Assembly: GCA_030149525.1 (NCBI GenBank) | Contig: JASBRJ010000363.1 | Location: 1-64,000, forward strand | Reading direction: 5' to 3' | DNA from: a bacterium | GTDB lineage: Bacteria; Vulcanimicrobiota; Xenobia; Xenobiales; JADMJV01 | DNA: 64,000 bases | Shown here: positions 49,810 through 57,453 of the stretch, in pieces | How the letters are laid out: every line of letters starts with the position of its first letter | How positions within the stretch are numbered: the first letter of the stretch is position 1 | The notes under the pieces: generated by a model | Seen by the model: the letters and a program-made list of their open reading frames with translations, nothing else | The model's database searches: none | Told to the model about the DNA's origin: nothing | Program-made: the position numbers and the translations under genes

Positions 49810-49866
49810 ATTCCAATACAGCCGCTTTGAAGGCGCTCGTTTCTCGATCGAGAAGCGACTTCTCAC

Positions 49867-51363
49867 ATGAAAACTGTGGAAATTCTCTACCAAGCCTTCC
49901 GGGTGAGGTATTCGCTTAATCAACTTCAGCAACTTTTGGACCGTGGCTGCCGCATTGCCCTTCTGGGGCCCGGGAACGCCGTGGAGACTCTCAAGGGGTT
50001 CTTGGGAGACCCGGTCACCCCCATGGGGGGCGGCGATCCGACCGAGGATCTTATCGAACTGTCTTGGGAGTTGGGGGAAGAAGACCTCAAAGAGCTTCGC
50101 ACCTGCGATGCCTGTCTCGTGTTCTTTCCCGATGGTCCTCCAGAGGTTGATCTGCTGCAGGAGCTGGCCGGCAAAATTCCCATTCATGTCAAGACTCTGT
50201 GGATGTGTCACACCGACCAGCCCAAGGGCGGAACCTACCACGAGAAAGATCTGACCCTGCCCACCATTCAGGCCCTGCCCAAAGAGAAAGCGAGGCAGCG
50301 CTTTCTCAAGTTGCTGGTGGTAGGTTTGCCTCAGGTTGTGGTGATTTTGGCCCGGAATTGGACCAACGTACGCACCGTTTTTTGTAAAACTCTCACCCGG
50401 CGAACGGCTCTGAGGAACGGAGTGAGAGCCGGTCTCTCTTCCCTGCCTCTGCGTAACGTACCGGTGGTGGGTCCGGTTCTTGCCATGTTAGCCACTTCCG
50501 CCGAGACCATGATGCTGACTTCCAGCCAACTCCGTCTGTCTTTTGTGATCGCCGCGGCTCATAACCGGCCTTTGGATTTCTTCGATCGGATTTCCGAGCT
50601 TTGGCCAATCGTGGGAACGGCCTATGGATTTCGAGGAGTCTCCCGCACGCTGGTCAAGATGTTGCCTAATGTGGGCGCGGGACTCAAGGCAAGCATTGCC
50701 TTCACCGGTACCTACGCGATCGGTGAAGCTTGCCGTCGCTATTACGAATACGGTCAACCTACCTCCGACGAGGTGAGACGGGAACTGATTCGCCGCTCCC
50801 ACGAGGACGGAGCTAAAGAAGCTCAACGTCTCTTGAGAAAGATCTGGGCCGGCCAGAGCCTTGAGGAGATTGAGGAAGAGGAAGAAGGGGCCGAACTTGT
50901 CGACCTGGTCGATGAACTCACCGATCTTCCAGCCGAGATCGACCCTGAAGACGAAGCGAACGCCGCCCTCGAGCCCACCGTGGAAATGGATGCCGTGGTC
51001 GTCAAGGACGAACCCAAGGTCAAGGAAGAGCCCAAGGCCAAGGAAGAGCCCAAGGCCAAAGACGAGCCCAAGGCCAAAGCAGAGGCCAAGGACAGTTCGG
51101 AGAAGCCCGCCGAGGCGAAAAAAGTCGAGCCTTCCGAAAAGAAGGCCAAGCCTGACAAGGGTGATTCGTCCGATAAGAAAGAGAAGTCCGACGCATCGGA
51201 GTCTGCCGATTCCTCAACCGCGAGCAAGAGCAAATCAAAGTCTAAGACGAAAGCTCGCTCGAAGAGCAAAAGAAAGTCCGGGCGCAAGAAGTCTTCCTCC
51301 AAGTCGGAGAACGCCAAAAAGAAATCTTCTTCTAAGAGTAGGTCGAAGAAGAAGTCTGAATAA
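49867..51363 (+). CDS. DUF697-like membrane protein with a histone H1-like charged tail
   Basis: The 498-residue protein has a mixed alpha/beta N-terminal domain (~1-150: RCRIALLGPGNAVETLKGFLG, ACLVFFPDGPP), similar in layout to the P-loop GTPase-like part of some DUF697 proteins but with no intact Walker motif that I can see. DUF697-type hydrophobic segments follow (RAGLSSLPLRNVPVVGPVLAMLAT; LDFFDRISELWPIVGTAYGFRGVSRTL; GAGLKASIAFTGTYAIGEACRRYYEYG). An acidic linker leads to imperfect KEEPKAK repeats (~379-408) and a Ser/Lys/Arg tail (KSKSKSKTKARSKSKRKSG...) to the end. The tail is like histone H1 or eukaryotic SR tails and would bind nucleic acid or phospholipid. It follows the tRNA terminator. 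Confidence 0.7.
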   Translation: MKTVEILYQAFRVRYSLNQLQQLLDRGCRIALLGPGNAVETLKGFLGDPVTPMGGGDPTEDLIELSWELGEEDLKELRTCDACLVFFPDGPPEVDLLQELAGKIPIHVKTLWMCHTDQPKGGTYHEKDLTLPTIQALPKEKARQRFLKLLVVGLPQVVVILARNWTNVRTVFCKTLTRRTALRNGVRAGLSSLPLRNVPVVGPVLAMLATSAETMMLTSSQLRLSFVIAAAHNRPLDFFDRISELWPIVGTAYGFRGVSRTLVKMLPNVGAGLKASIAFTGTYAIGEACRRYYEYGQPTSDEVRRELIRRSHEDGAKEAQRLLRKIWAGQSLEEIEEEEEGAELVDLVDELTDLPAEIDPEDEANAALEPTVEMDAVVVKDEPKVKEEPKAKEEPKAKDEPKAKAEAKDSSEKPAEAKKVEPSEKKAKPDKGDSSDKKEKSDASESADSSTASKSKSKSKTKARSKSKRKSGRKKSSSKSENAKKKSSSKSRSKKKSE

Positions 51364-51372
51364 AACTCAATC

Positions 51373-53394
51373 ATGGGTTCCTCCGAGCTAGAGACAACGT
51401 CTCCAACACAACAGGCCGGCTCTTTTGAGAAGATAGGCTTTATTCTTTACCTTCTAGGTTTTGTTTTTGCCCTTTGGGGGGTGGCGCCGCGCTGGGCGGC
51501 AGAGGCTAAAAACGAGTCTACCGAGATTCTTCTCGACGCTCCTGCTCTGGCTGAATGGGCCACGGCTCTGTCGATACCAAGATCCGAGCTTGAAAAGAGA
51601 TTAAAAACATCAGGAGTCAACTCCCTGGCCTTCTCCGAGCTTCATCTCGATGAGTTAGTGGACCGAGGCATGTTGGTGGCTCAGTCCGGCTCTGAGTTCA
51701 GACTCACCGTGAAAAGTGGAGCTTTGGGGGAGCTCGACCCGTCCGAGCAGACCGAGTTGCTGGAGTCGATAAACCAGACTCCCAACGCCACTTATCTCGT
51801 TTTTCGGGACAGCCAATTGGCCTCGGACCTGAAGACCCAACTCACCATCCTTTACGGAGACGGGGTTCGGGAAGCTCTGGGGGGTCGTGTTATCGTGGTT
51901 CCCATCGCTCGTCGCGATCTCCGAACATCCGGGATGGGTTTCGAGTTTGCCGCCATTCGCAACGCCGCCGAGAGCGGTTTTATGATCTGGCTGCGACCGG
52001 AAAATCGAGCGGGTTTCGATGCCGTAACCTTGGAGAAGCTTTTCTCTTTGTGGGGAACGTTGCCCGCCGTTCAGGGCGTCGTGTTCGGTGGAGGGCCCAA
52101 CGAGGCGGTGGGTTTCCCGGTCAATCTTGAAGTGACCACCGAACAACTCAAGAAGCTCGGGTGGAAAGTCGGATACATCGAACTTTCTCCCAAGGCTCAG
52201 CAAAAAGGGATTGAAACTCTCGTCAGAAGTCTCCCTGAACTCACGGTGAGGGTCATGGCCGTGTCACCTCTCCACCAGGCCAAACTCGCCCCCTTTCGGG
52301 TTTTGGGGATGTACAGTCTGGGGGCGCGAGAGAGAAATTTGAGGGTACTTTATGTTCGGCCCTACGCCGTTCCCGGTCGTCCCGAATTGGATGAGGAGTT
52401 CCTCTTCAGTCTCTCCCAGGAACTGGAAAAGGCCGGTCCGGCTTCCGTTTTCGAAGAGGGGGGCACTCCGGCTCCCGGACTTCTTCTCACCTCTGTTCTG
52501 GGATTTTGCGGTGCGCTCGTAGGTCTTCTGATACTCATTCAACTGGATCTGACCCCTCGCGTCTGGTGGTGGGGCTTTCCTCTCCTGCCGGTCTTTCTAG
52601 GTGTCGGCGCGAGCTTAATCGGTAAGGCCGTCTTGTTTCGCTCCTTGCTCGCGTTGGCTGTGAGCGTTGCCGTTCCCACCTACACATTTTTGAGGTTTGT
52701 TTATCCTCTTCTTCTGGCACCGGGGCAGCATCGGAGCCTGCTGACCGGACTGAAGGTCCTACTCATTTGTAGCCTGCTGTCCGTTACGGCAGGAATCTAT
52801 CTCGCCGCACTCTGCTCCGACACGACGTTCTTGCTCGGATTGGATAGGTTCCGAGGAGTCAAGTTGCTGACTCTTGGAGCACCGCTGCTAATTTTGCTCT
52901 GTTTCGTGGTCAAGCGTTACACACCCAAGCAGTGGTTGAGCGGACTACAAGCCCAAATCGTTGTCTATCACGCTCTCATCGGGGGGGGACTTTTGCTCGT
53001 TCTGGGGCTTCTCTATCTACGCTCCGGCAACCAGGCAGGAGGCACGGCGACGGACACAGAGCGAACCTTGAGAGTGGTTCTGGACCGAGTTCTTGGAGTG
53101 AGACCGCGCTTTAAAGAGTTTATGGTGGCCCATCCGGCTCTCGTCTGCTTGCCTCTCTTTTGCTCCATGACGGGATTTTTGCCCTCGCTTGTCCTAGTAC
53201 TCTTAGCGGGGATCGGTCAGGCTGGTATCATTGATACCTTCGCCCACGTTCACACTCCCCTGGATGTCACTCTCATCCGAGTTTTCTTAGGAGTGGCTTT
53301 TGGAGGAGTGGTCGGCGGACTGCTGATGTCGGTGGCAAAACTGGTCGAGCCCAGGGTTGCAAAAGTATGGAACGATTACAAAAATATTAGCTGA
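51373..53394 (+). CDS. DUF5693-family polytopic membrane protein
   Basis: The 673-residue protein has one N-terminal membrane helix (IGFILYLLGFVFALWGVAPRW) and a ~330-residue outer domain with LDAPALAEWATALSIPRSELEKRLKTSGVNSLAFSE, typical of DUF5693 (a TIM-barrel-like fold). Eight to nine C-terminal helices follow (LLLTSVLGFCGALVGLLILIQL... GFLPSLVLVLLAGIGQAGIIDTFAHVHTPL). The family is known mainly from Firmicutes, where it often neighbours polysaccharide pyruvyl transferase and cell-wall genes. None is beside it here. It lies nine bases after the DUF697-type gene and is probably co-transcribed. The function is unknown. Confidence 0.75.
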   Translation: MGSSELETTSPTQQAGSFEKIGFILYLLGFVFALWGVAPRWAAEAKNESTEILLDAPALAEWATALSIPRSELEKRLKTSGVNSLAFSELHLDELVDRGMLVAQSGSEFRLTVKSGALGELDPSEQTELLESINQTPNATYLVFRDSQLASDLKTQLTILYGDGVREALGGRVIVVPIARRDLRTSGMGFEFAAIRNAAESGFMIWLRPENRAGFDAVTLEKLFSLWGTLPAVQGVVFGGGPNEAVGFPVNLEVTTEQLKKLGWKVGYIELSPKAQQKGIETLVRSLPELTVRVMAVSPLHQAKLAPFRVLGMYSLGARERNLRVLYVRPYAVPGRPELDEEFLFSLSQELEKAGPASVFEEGGTPAPGLLLTSVLGFCGALVGLLILIQLDLTPRVWWWGFPLLPVFLGVGASLIGKAVLFRSLLALAVSVAVPTYTFLRFVYPLLLAPGQHRSLLTGLKVLLICSLLSVTAGIYLAALCSDTTFLLGLDRFRGVKLLTLGAPLLILLCFVVKRYTPKQWLSGLQAQIVVYHALIGGGLLLVLGLLYLRSGNQAGGTATDTERTLRVVLDRVLGVRPRFKEFMVAHPALVCLPLFCSMTGFLPSLVLVLLAGIGQAGIIDTFAHVHTPLDVTLIRVFLGVAFGGVVGGLLMSVAKLVEPRVAKVWNDYKNIS

Positions 53395-53400
53395 TTGTAA

Positions 53401-53429
53401 TTGATGAAAAGACGGATTTTCACTATAGT
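53401..53429 (+). promoter_or_regulatory. Sigma-70-type promoter for the SPFH operon
   Basis: TTGATG (53401-53406) and TATAGT (53424-53429) are 17 bases apart and match the -35/-10 consensus at four to five of six positions each. They lie 37 bases before ATG 53467, which has GGAG. This is the best classical promoter in the window. Confidence 0.6.
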
Positions 53430-53466
53430 GGAAGAGTCGGGTGAAAGCCTGAGGAAGTAGGAGCGT

Positions 53467-54000
53467 ATGGAAGAGGTTAAAGATGTTCGCATGGACCAGC
53501 GCGAAGGTGCTGGTGCTGTGTTGGATGCGCTAATGAGCAAAATTCCCGGTTTCGGAGGTTACCTCGAGCGAGAGCATCGTCGCGAGGCCGACCAGAGACA
53601 CCGTGAATTCCTGGCCAAGCGACTGACGAGTAAAAAAAGCGCTATTCAAGACGTTGGAGAAACCTTGATGGGTAGCGGTGGTCTCTCCCATCTTACGGCG
53701 CTTGATAGTCTCACCAATAAGATTGATCGCCTCGTGGAGCGAACTCGACACGCCAGTTCCGGATTCTCAAGTTTTATGGACAAGAACGTTGTCGATGCCG
53801 CCCGACTGGATCGTATTTACGAACATGATCTCTCGATTCTGGAAGGTGTTGAGGCACTCGACCCCGTCATCGAGAATCTTGACAACGCTGCGGACTCCAA
53901 CGATAACGTTGCCCAAGCTATCAAGAAGGTCAAGAAAGCCCTGGACGAATTGGACGGCCGTCTGGATACTCGTGACAAGATTCTGAAAGGACTTGAATAA
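53467..54000 (+). CDS. Small helical protein partnered with SPFH protein
   Basis: The 177-residue soluble, helical protein has no signal peptide. Recognisable parts are a basic, Gly-containing start (LMSKIPGFGGYLEREHRREADQRHREFLA), a middle helix with SHLTALDSLTNKIDRLVERTRH and a C-terminal coiled coil (AIKKVKKALDELDGRLDTRDKILK). I do not recognise the family, but a gene of this kind directly before an SPFH/SHOCT gene is a recurring arrangement in bacteria. It has a good promoter and GGAG site and is separated from the SPFH ATG by two bases. It is likely a subunit or adaptor of the SPFH complex. Confidence 0.6.
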   Translation: MEEVKDVRMDQREGAGAVLDALMSKIPGFGGYLEREHRREADQRHREFLAKRLTSKKSAIQDVGETLMGSGGLSHLTALDSLTNKIDRLVERTRHASSGFSSFMDKNVVDAARLDRIYEHDLSILEGVEALDPVIENLDNAADSNDNVAQAIKKVKKALDELDGRLDTRDKILKGLE

Positions 54001-54002
54001 AT

Positions 54003-55238
54003 ATGTTTTCACGACTCAAGCAGGCGGTTTCTAGCGCCACCAACAGCGTGAAAGAAGGAGTGGCGAACTCGACTTCGGGTGTTCTCGAAGTCATTGAGTG
54101 GACCGACTATCATCCCAATATGCTGGTCAAGCGGGTTCCTGAGTCGGGCCCCGCCGACATCAAATGGGGCGCTCAACTCATCGTCAGGGAAAGCCAATGC
54201 GCCGTCTTCTTTCGCGACGGTAAGGCTCTCGACGTCTTCGGGCCAGGTCGACACACCCTGGAAACCGGGAATTTGCCGTTGCTTTCGAAGGCGGTCTCCC
54301 ATGTCACCGGTGGTCACAATCTTTTCACTGCCGAAGTCTACTACATCAATCAGACCGTCATCACTGAAATGAAGTGGGGAACCCCGAACCCCATCGATAT
54401 GAAAGATCCGGACCTCGGCTGGGTTCAGTTGAGAGCTTTCGGAACGTTCTCGGTCAAGATCAACGAGCCCCAGCTGTTCGTGAACACTCTGGTGGGTGCG
54501 CAAAAAATGTACACCTCACAGAGCCTCAATAACTTCCTGAAAGGGAGTGTGAGAACACGCCTCAACGACCTGGTAGGAACGACTTTCGAGTCCTACGCCA
54601 AGATCCGCTCCAACCTGGATGAAATGGCTGCGGCCATGAAGATCAAGGTGCGCGACGATTTCGGAAAGTACGGTATTGAGCTTCGAGACTTCTTTATCCA
54701 GGATGTCAGTGTCCCCGAGGAGATTCAAGAGGCTTTCCGTCTGCGGGCTAAGATGGGTGCGCTCGGAATGCAAGGCCCGGCCGCTTATCAGCAATATCAA
54801 GCGGCCAACGCTATGCGCGATATGGCCAACAACGAGGGAGCCGGTGGCGGAATGATGTCGGCCGGGGCCGGTCTCGGAATGGGGATGATGTTCCCGCAGA
54901 TGATGCAGCAGCATATGGGCCAGGGAGGGTATCCACCCCCAGGTTATCCGCCTCCGGGCTACCCGCCGCAGTATCCTCCTCAAGGTTATCCACCCCAGGG
55001 AGGTTACCCGCCTCAAGGCTATCCGCCCCAAGGTGGCTACCCGCCGCAAGGTGGTCATCCGCCTCAGGGGTATCCGCCCCAGGGGGGGCCTCAACAAGGG
55101 GCACCTCAAGGAGCCCCACCCCAGCAGGCGGCGGACCCCAACCAGGCCAAGATCGCCAAGCTGCAGGAGTTGGTTGAGATGGGTGTCCTGTCTCAGGAAG
55201 AATTCCAGGCCAAGGTGGCTCAGATCACCGGAGGCTAG
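54003..55238 (+). CDS. SPFH-domain protein with proline/glutamine repeat tail and SHOCT motif
   Basis: The 411-residue protein has an SPFH (band 7) domain at ~25-270 in the YdjI/virion-core-protein-like form: GVLEVIEWTDYHPNMLVKRVP, GAQLIVRESQCAVFFRDGKALDVFGPGRHTLETGNLP and FGTFSVKINEPQLFVNTLVGAQ. A Gly/Met-rich segment (~280-300) leads to a ~70-residue tail of PPQGGYPPQG-type repeats (54925-55130), and a SHOCT-like C-terminus QAKIAKLQELVEMGVLSQEEF. SPFH proteins form membrane microdomains or ring assemblies. It may act in membrane or phage-shock-type stress. The repeats also occur in eukaryotic annexin/ALG-2-like proteins and give phase-separating tails. Confidence 0.85.
   Translation: MFSRLKQAVSSATNSVKEGVANSTSGVLEVIEWTDYHPNMLVKRVPESGPADIKWGAQLIVRESQCAVFFRDGKALDVFGPGRHTLETGNLPLLSKAVSHVTGGHNLFTAEVYYINQTVITEMKWGTPNPIDMKDPDLGWVQLRAFGTFSVKINEPQLFVNTLVGAQKMYTSQSLNNFLKGSVRTRLNDLVGTTFESYAKIRSNLDEMAAAMKIKVRDDFGKYGIELRDFFIQDVSVPEEIQEAFRLRAKMGALGMQGPAAYQQYQAANAMRDMANNEGAGGGMMSAGAGLGMGMMFPQMMQQHMGQGGYPPPGYPPPGYPPQYPPQGYPPQGGYPPQGYPPQGGYPPQGGHPPQGYPPQGGPQQGAPQGAPPQQAADPNQAKIAKLQELVEMGVLSQEEFQAKVAQITGG
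54925..55130 (+). repeat. Coding tandem repeats (PPQGGYPPQG type)
   Basis: About 200 bases of imperfect short repeats encode alternating Pro-Pro-Gln-Gly and Gly-Gly-Tyr units in the SPFH protein. Repeat number may vary between strains. Confidence 0.85.
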
Positions 55239-55252
55239 GCACCCTCTCTACG

Positions 55253-55287
55253 AAAAAACGCTTCACCCCAGGGTGAGGCGTTTTTTC
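55253..55287. terminator. Bidirectional intrinsic terminator
   Basis: AACGCTTCACCC and GGTGAGGCGTT pair around CAG with one mismatch and are flanked by six A and six T. It ends the SPFH operon and the convergent ybaK gene. Confidence 0.9.
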
Positions 55288-55297
55288 TTTGCTGGTT

Positions 55298-55777
55298 CTA
55301 TCTCCCTACTTTGACGGCTCGGATGTCCATGACGCGTTTCAGTTCGGAGGGCGCCAATCCCACCAGGAAGCCTCTCTTGCCTCCGTTGATGAGAATTCGG
55401 TTGAGCTCAAGGATGGATTCTTCCACTAAAACAGAGATGGGCCGGCGCGTTCCAAAGGGAGATATGCCGCCGACCTGGTAGCCGGTCAAGCGGTGGGCCG
55501 TCTTGGGATCGCAGGGGCGGCAAGATTTGACGTTCAAAATTCGAGCCAATTCTTTGGCTGAGACCTCTTTGTCTCCGTGCATAAGAACCAGATACGGTCT
55601 TTTCTCTTCGTCCTCAAACACCAGAGTCTTAATGACCTGATGTTCTGGAAAACCAAGCTCTCGGGAGCTCACTTTCGTACCCCCTCGCTCCTCATAGGCG
55701 TAGGGATGCTCGGTGAATTCCACACGCTGCTCGCGAAGAAACCTCACAGCAGGTGTAACGGGACTTTTCTTAGCCAT
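55298..55777 (-). CDS. ybaK: Cys-tRNA(Pro)/aminoacyl-tRNA deacylase, YbaK/EbsC family
   Basis: The 159-residue protein has the YbaK domain: TPAVRFLREQRVEFTEHPYAYEER at the N-terminus, GFPEHQVIKTLVFEDEEKRPYLVLMHGDKEVSAKELARIL, and the signature GYQVGGISPFGTRRPISVLVEESIL with a conserved lysine upstream (IKTL). YbaK deacylates Cys-tRNA(Pro) mischarged by ProRS. It is a single gene on the minus strand between the SPFH terminator and the divergent promoter of the next gene. Length is normal. Confidence 0.92.
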   Translation of the reverse strand: MAKKSPVTPAVRFLREQRVEFTEHPYAYEERGGTKVSSRELGFPEHQVIKTLVFEDEEKRPYLVLMHGDKEVSAKELARILNVKSCRPCDPKTAHRLTGYQVGGISPFGTRRPISVLVEESILELNRILINGGKRGFLVGLAPSELKRVMDIRAVKVGR

Positions 55778-55864
55778 AATCTGAGGTTTGGGAGAGATGA
55801 GACAACTCCCTGGCCGACGTCGAGGTTACAATCCTGTTAAATCCTTCGCCTCTCGCTTCCGCTC

Positions 55865-55873
55865 TGGTATAAT
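55865..55873 (+). promoter_or_regulatory. Extended -10 promoter
   Basis: TGGTATAAT (TGnTATAAT) lies 18 bases before ATG 55891, with a GGAGAG between. No strong -35 is seen, which extended -10 promoters do not need. Confidence 0.55.
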
Positions 55874-55890
55874 CGGCACGGAGAGTCTAC

Positions 55891-56850
55891 ATGAAGAGAT
55901 TGTTTAAGATAAGCGTTATAGGATTCGTCCTGGCAACCATAATCGCCGTCTCGGCCTTGCCCACTATGGCAGGTCGCCTGAAGTCATACAACGGGAGCAC
56001 CGGTGTCTTGATTCTGGAACTGGAAGACAAGTCGACCCGCAAGTTTCAGTTGAGCGACAAGACCAAGGTCGAGTGGATGGGTCGCAACACTCATCCCAGT
56101 GCTCTGAGAGCCGGTGCCAAGATCTCTATCCAGATAGCGGGGGCTCTGAATTCGGTGCCTCTGAAGGCGGCCAAAATTGTGGACTGGGGTAGTTCTGAAA
56201 AGATTGTCGCCCAAGGGGCAGTGAGTTCTCCCTACTACACCGCTGTTGCCGAGTATGCATCGACCGCCGGTGGCGGCGGAACTCCCGACGGCGCGCCCAA
56301 GATGGACGGTGGTCACCATCAGACCATGGCCACCATCGCTCACGGCGGTTCTCAGAACCAGCCTCACGGACCTAACGGGCAGGGCAACGGACTTCAAACA
56401 ACTCATTCGTCCCCGAACTCCGGTCCCGCGTACTCCACCACCAATACGGGCGGGCCTTCCAACTACAGCAATTATGGTGATTCCTACACCGCTCCTCTGG
56501 AGATGATGAACATCGACCCCTACTCCAGCAGCGGCCAGATGGGAGCCAACGACGCCGGCACTCTTATGGGCGTCGACAACACAGCCGACACCACCGGGAT
56601 GCAGTCCTACGAGTCCGCCTACGGAGGCGCCTCGGAGAGAATGACCGGGCGGATCCTGGAGGCCTCCCTGGAGCAAGGTTTTGTGGTTTTGCAGTCTTTC
56701 GAGCATCCCGATCTCCAAAGAGTCCTTCTCAATCAGGCCAACGCTCCTATGCAACTGCTGGTCCCCGGTCAAATGATCGAAGTGTCCGGCACCAGAACCC
56801 CCCAAGGCTTCAAGGCGACCGAGATCAAAGCCGCCGGTGGTAACTTCTAG
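55891..56850 (+). CDS. Secreted Gly/Ser/His-rich protein with two OB-like beta modules
   Basis: The 319-residue protein has a signal peptide (ISVIGFVLATIIAVSALPTMA, cut near residue 27). Two related beta segments flank a low-complexity middle. The first (~28-105) is RLKSYNGSTGVLILELEDKSTRKFQLSDKTKVEW, and the second (~250-315) is MTGRILEASLEQGFVVLQSFEHPDLQRVLLNQANAPM. Both resemble DUF5666-type beta domains. The middle (~115-245) is rich in Gly, Ser, Thr, Asn, His and Pro. I do not recognise a specific function; an envelope or extracellular matrix role is possible. It has a clear promoter and is followed by a hairpin terminator that overlaps the next gene's start. Confidence 0.65.
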   Translation: MKRLFKISVIGFVLATIIAVSALPTMAGRLKSYNGSTGVLILELEDKSTRKFQLSDKTKVEWMGRNTHPSALRAGAKISIQIAGALNSVPLKAAKIVDWGSSEKIVAQGAVSSPYYTAVAEYASTAGGGGTPDGAPKMDGGHHQTMATIAHGGSQNQPHGPNGQGNGLQTTHSSPNSGPAYSTTNTGGPSNYSNYGDSYTAPLEMMNIDPYSSSGQMGANDAGTLMGVDNTADTTGMQSYESAYGGASERMTGRILEASLEQGFVVLQSFEHPDLQRVLLNQANAPMQLLVPGQMIEVSGTRTPQGFKATEIKAAGGNF

Positions 56851-56871
56851 AGGATTCCTCATAAGAATTCG

Positions 56872-56901
56872 AAACCTCGACGGATGAAGTCGAGGTTTTT
56901 T
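56872..56901 (+). terminator. Terminator-like hairpin enclosing the next start codon
   Basis: AAACCTCGAC (56872-56881) and GTCGAGGTTT (56889-56898) form a ten-base-pair stem with a seven-base loop GGATGAA and a six-base T run. It is a strong intrinsic terminator for the gene at 55891. The loop contains the ATG (56884) of the 3D-domain gene, so the hairpin also masks or presents that start. Confidence 0.85.
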
Positions 56902-57348
56902 CTTTTCATATGGACTTTTCTCTGTCTCTTAACCGCATCTGCTGTGGCTCAAGATGTTCCCACACTCGGAGGAGAGATAGCCGACATGTTCACTTTCGCC
57001 GCTCCCAATCTTGAAGCGCCCCGAAGAAATCCGGTTGAGAAGAAAGAACTTTCCGTCCCCACCGGTGAGGCTAAGGGTGGCCGCGAACTCGTGGTCTCGG
57101 CTTACGCCTACTGTCTTCGCGGACGTACCGCCAGTGGTCGCTATACCAGACGCGGGATCGTGGCTGTGGACCCCAGAGTGATTCCCTTGGGAAGTCGACT
57201 CTACGTTCCCGGGTACGGTTGGGCAGTTGCCGCCGACACGGGCGGAGCTATCGTCGGTAACAAGATTGATCTGTGGATGCCCACCTCCGGAGACTGTTAT
57301 CGATGGGGAGTTCGACGGGTCAAAATTAAGGTTTACCCGCGTCGCTAA
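56884..57348 (+). CDS. Secreted 3D-domain protein (lytic-transglycosylase-like)
   Basis: The 154-residue protein has a signal peptide (FFLFIWTFLCLLTASAVA). The 3D domain occupies ~70-153: VVSAYAYCLRGRTASGRYTRRGIVAVDPRVIPLGSRLYVPGYGWAVAADTGGAIVGNKIDLWMPT, with the three Asp that name the family in AVDP, AADTGG and KIDLW, then YRWGVRRVKIKVY. This is the double-psi beta-barrel catalytic fold of MltA and YabG/YocH-type peptidoglycan-cutting proteins. No ribosome binding site is visible. The ATG lies in the loop of the hairpin at 56872-56901, and I find no better start. Expression may depend on read-through or RNA folding. Confidence 0.8.
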   Translation: MKSRFFLFIWTFLCLLTASAVAQDVPTLGGEIADMFTFAAPNLEAPRRNPVEKKELSVPTGEAKGGRELVVSAYAYCLRGRTASGRYTRRGIVAVDPRVIPLGSRLYVPGYGWAVAADTGGAIVGNKIDLWMPTSGDCYRWGVRRVKIKVYPRR

Positions 57349-57414
57349 AAGCGGCTAAAAAGCGGCCAATAAATGCCGTTCCCAGGGCCTTCGGTGACAC
57401 AGGAGGCGTCGCTT

Positions 57415-57453
57415 ATGACCCGAAACCCTCGGCCTTGGAGGTTCCATTCATGA
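57415..57453 (+). CDS. 12-codon upstream ORF (MTRNPRPWRFHS)
   Basis: AGGAGG (57401-57406) lies eight bases before ATG 57415, an ideal Shine-Dalgarno setting. The frame reads 12 codons to TGA 57451-57453, which overlaps the ATG (57450) of the fusion gene as ATGA. It is out of frame with the fusion gene. The peptide is rich in Arg, Pro and aromatic residues and has no Lys. It probably couples or controls translation of the fusion gene. A sensing role is only a guess. Confidence 0.55.
   Translation: MTRNPRPWRFHS

Noticed and set aside
50823-51374. Acidic Leu/Phe/Ser-rich minus-strand ORF
   Set aside because: It is the antisense of the Lys/Ser-rich tail of the DUF697 protein; composition explains it fully.
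54516-55109. Minus-strand ORF with LRRVATLGR repeats
   Set aside because: It is antisense to the PPQGG repeats of the SPFH protein.
54925-55130. Repeats that could suggest a CRISPR or satellite
   Set aside because: The repeats are short, imperfect and in frame; they encode the PPQGG tail. No CRISPR-like array is present in the window.
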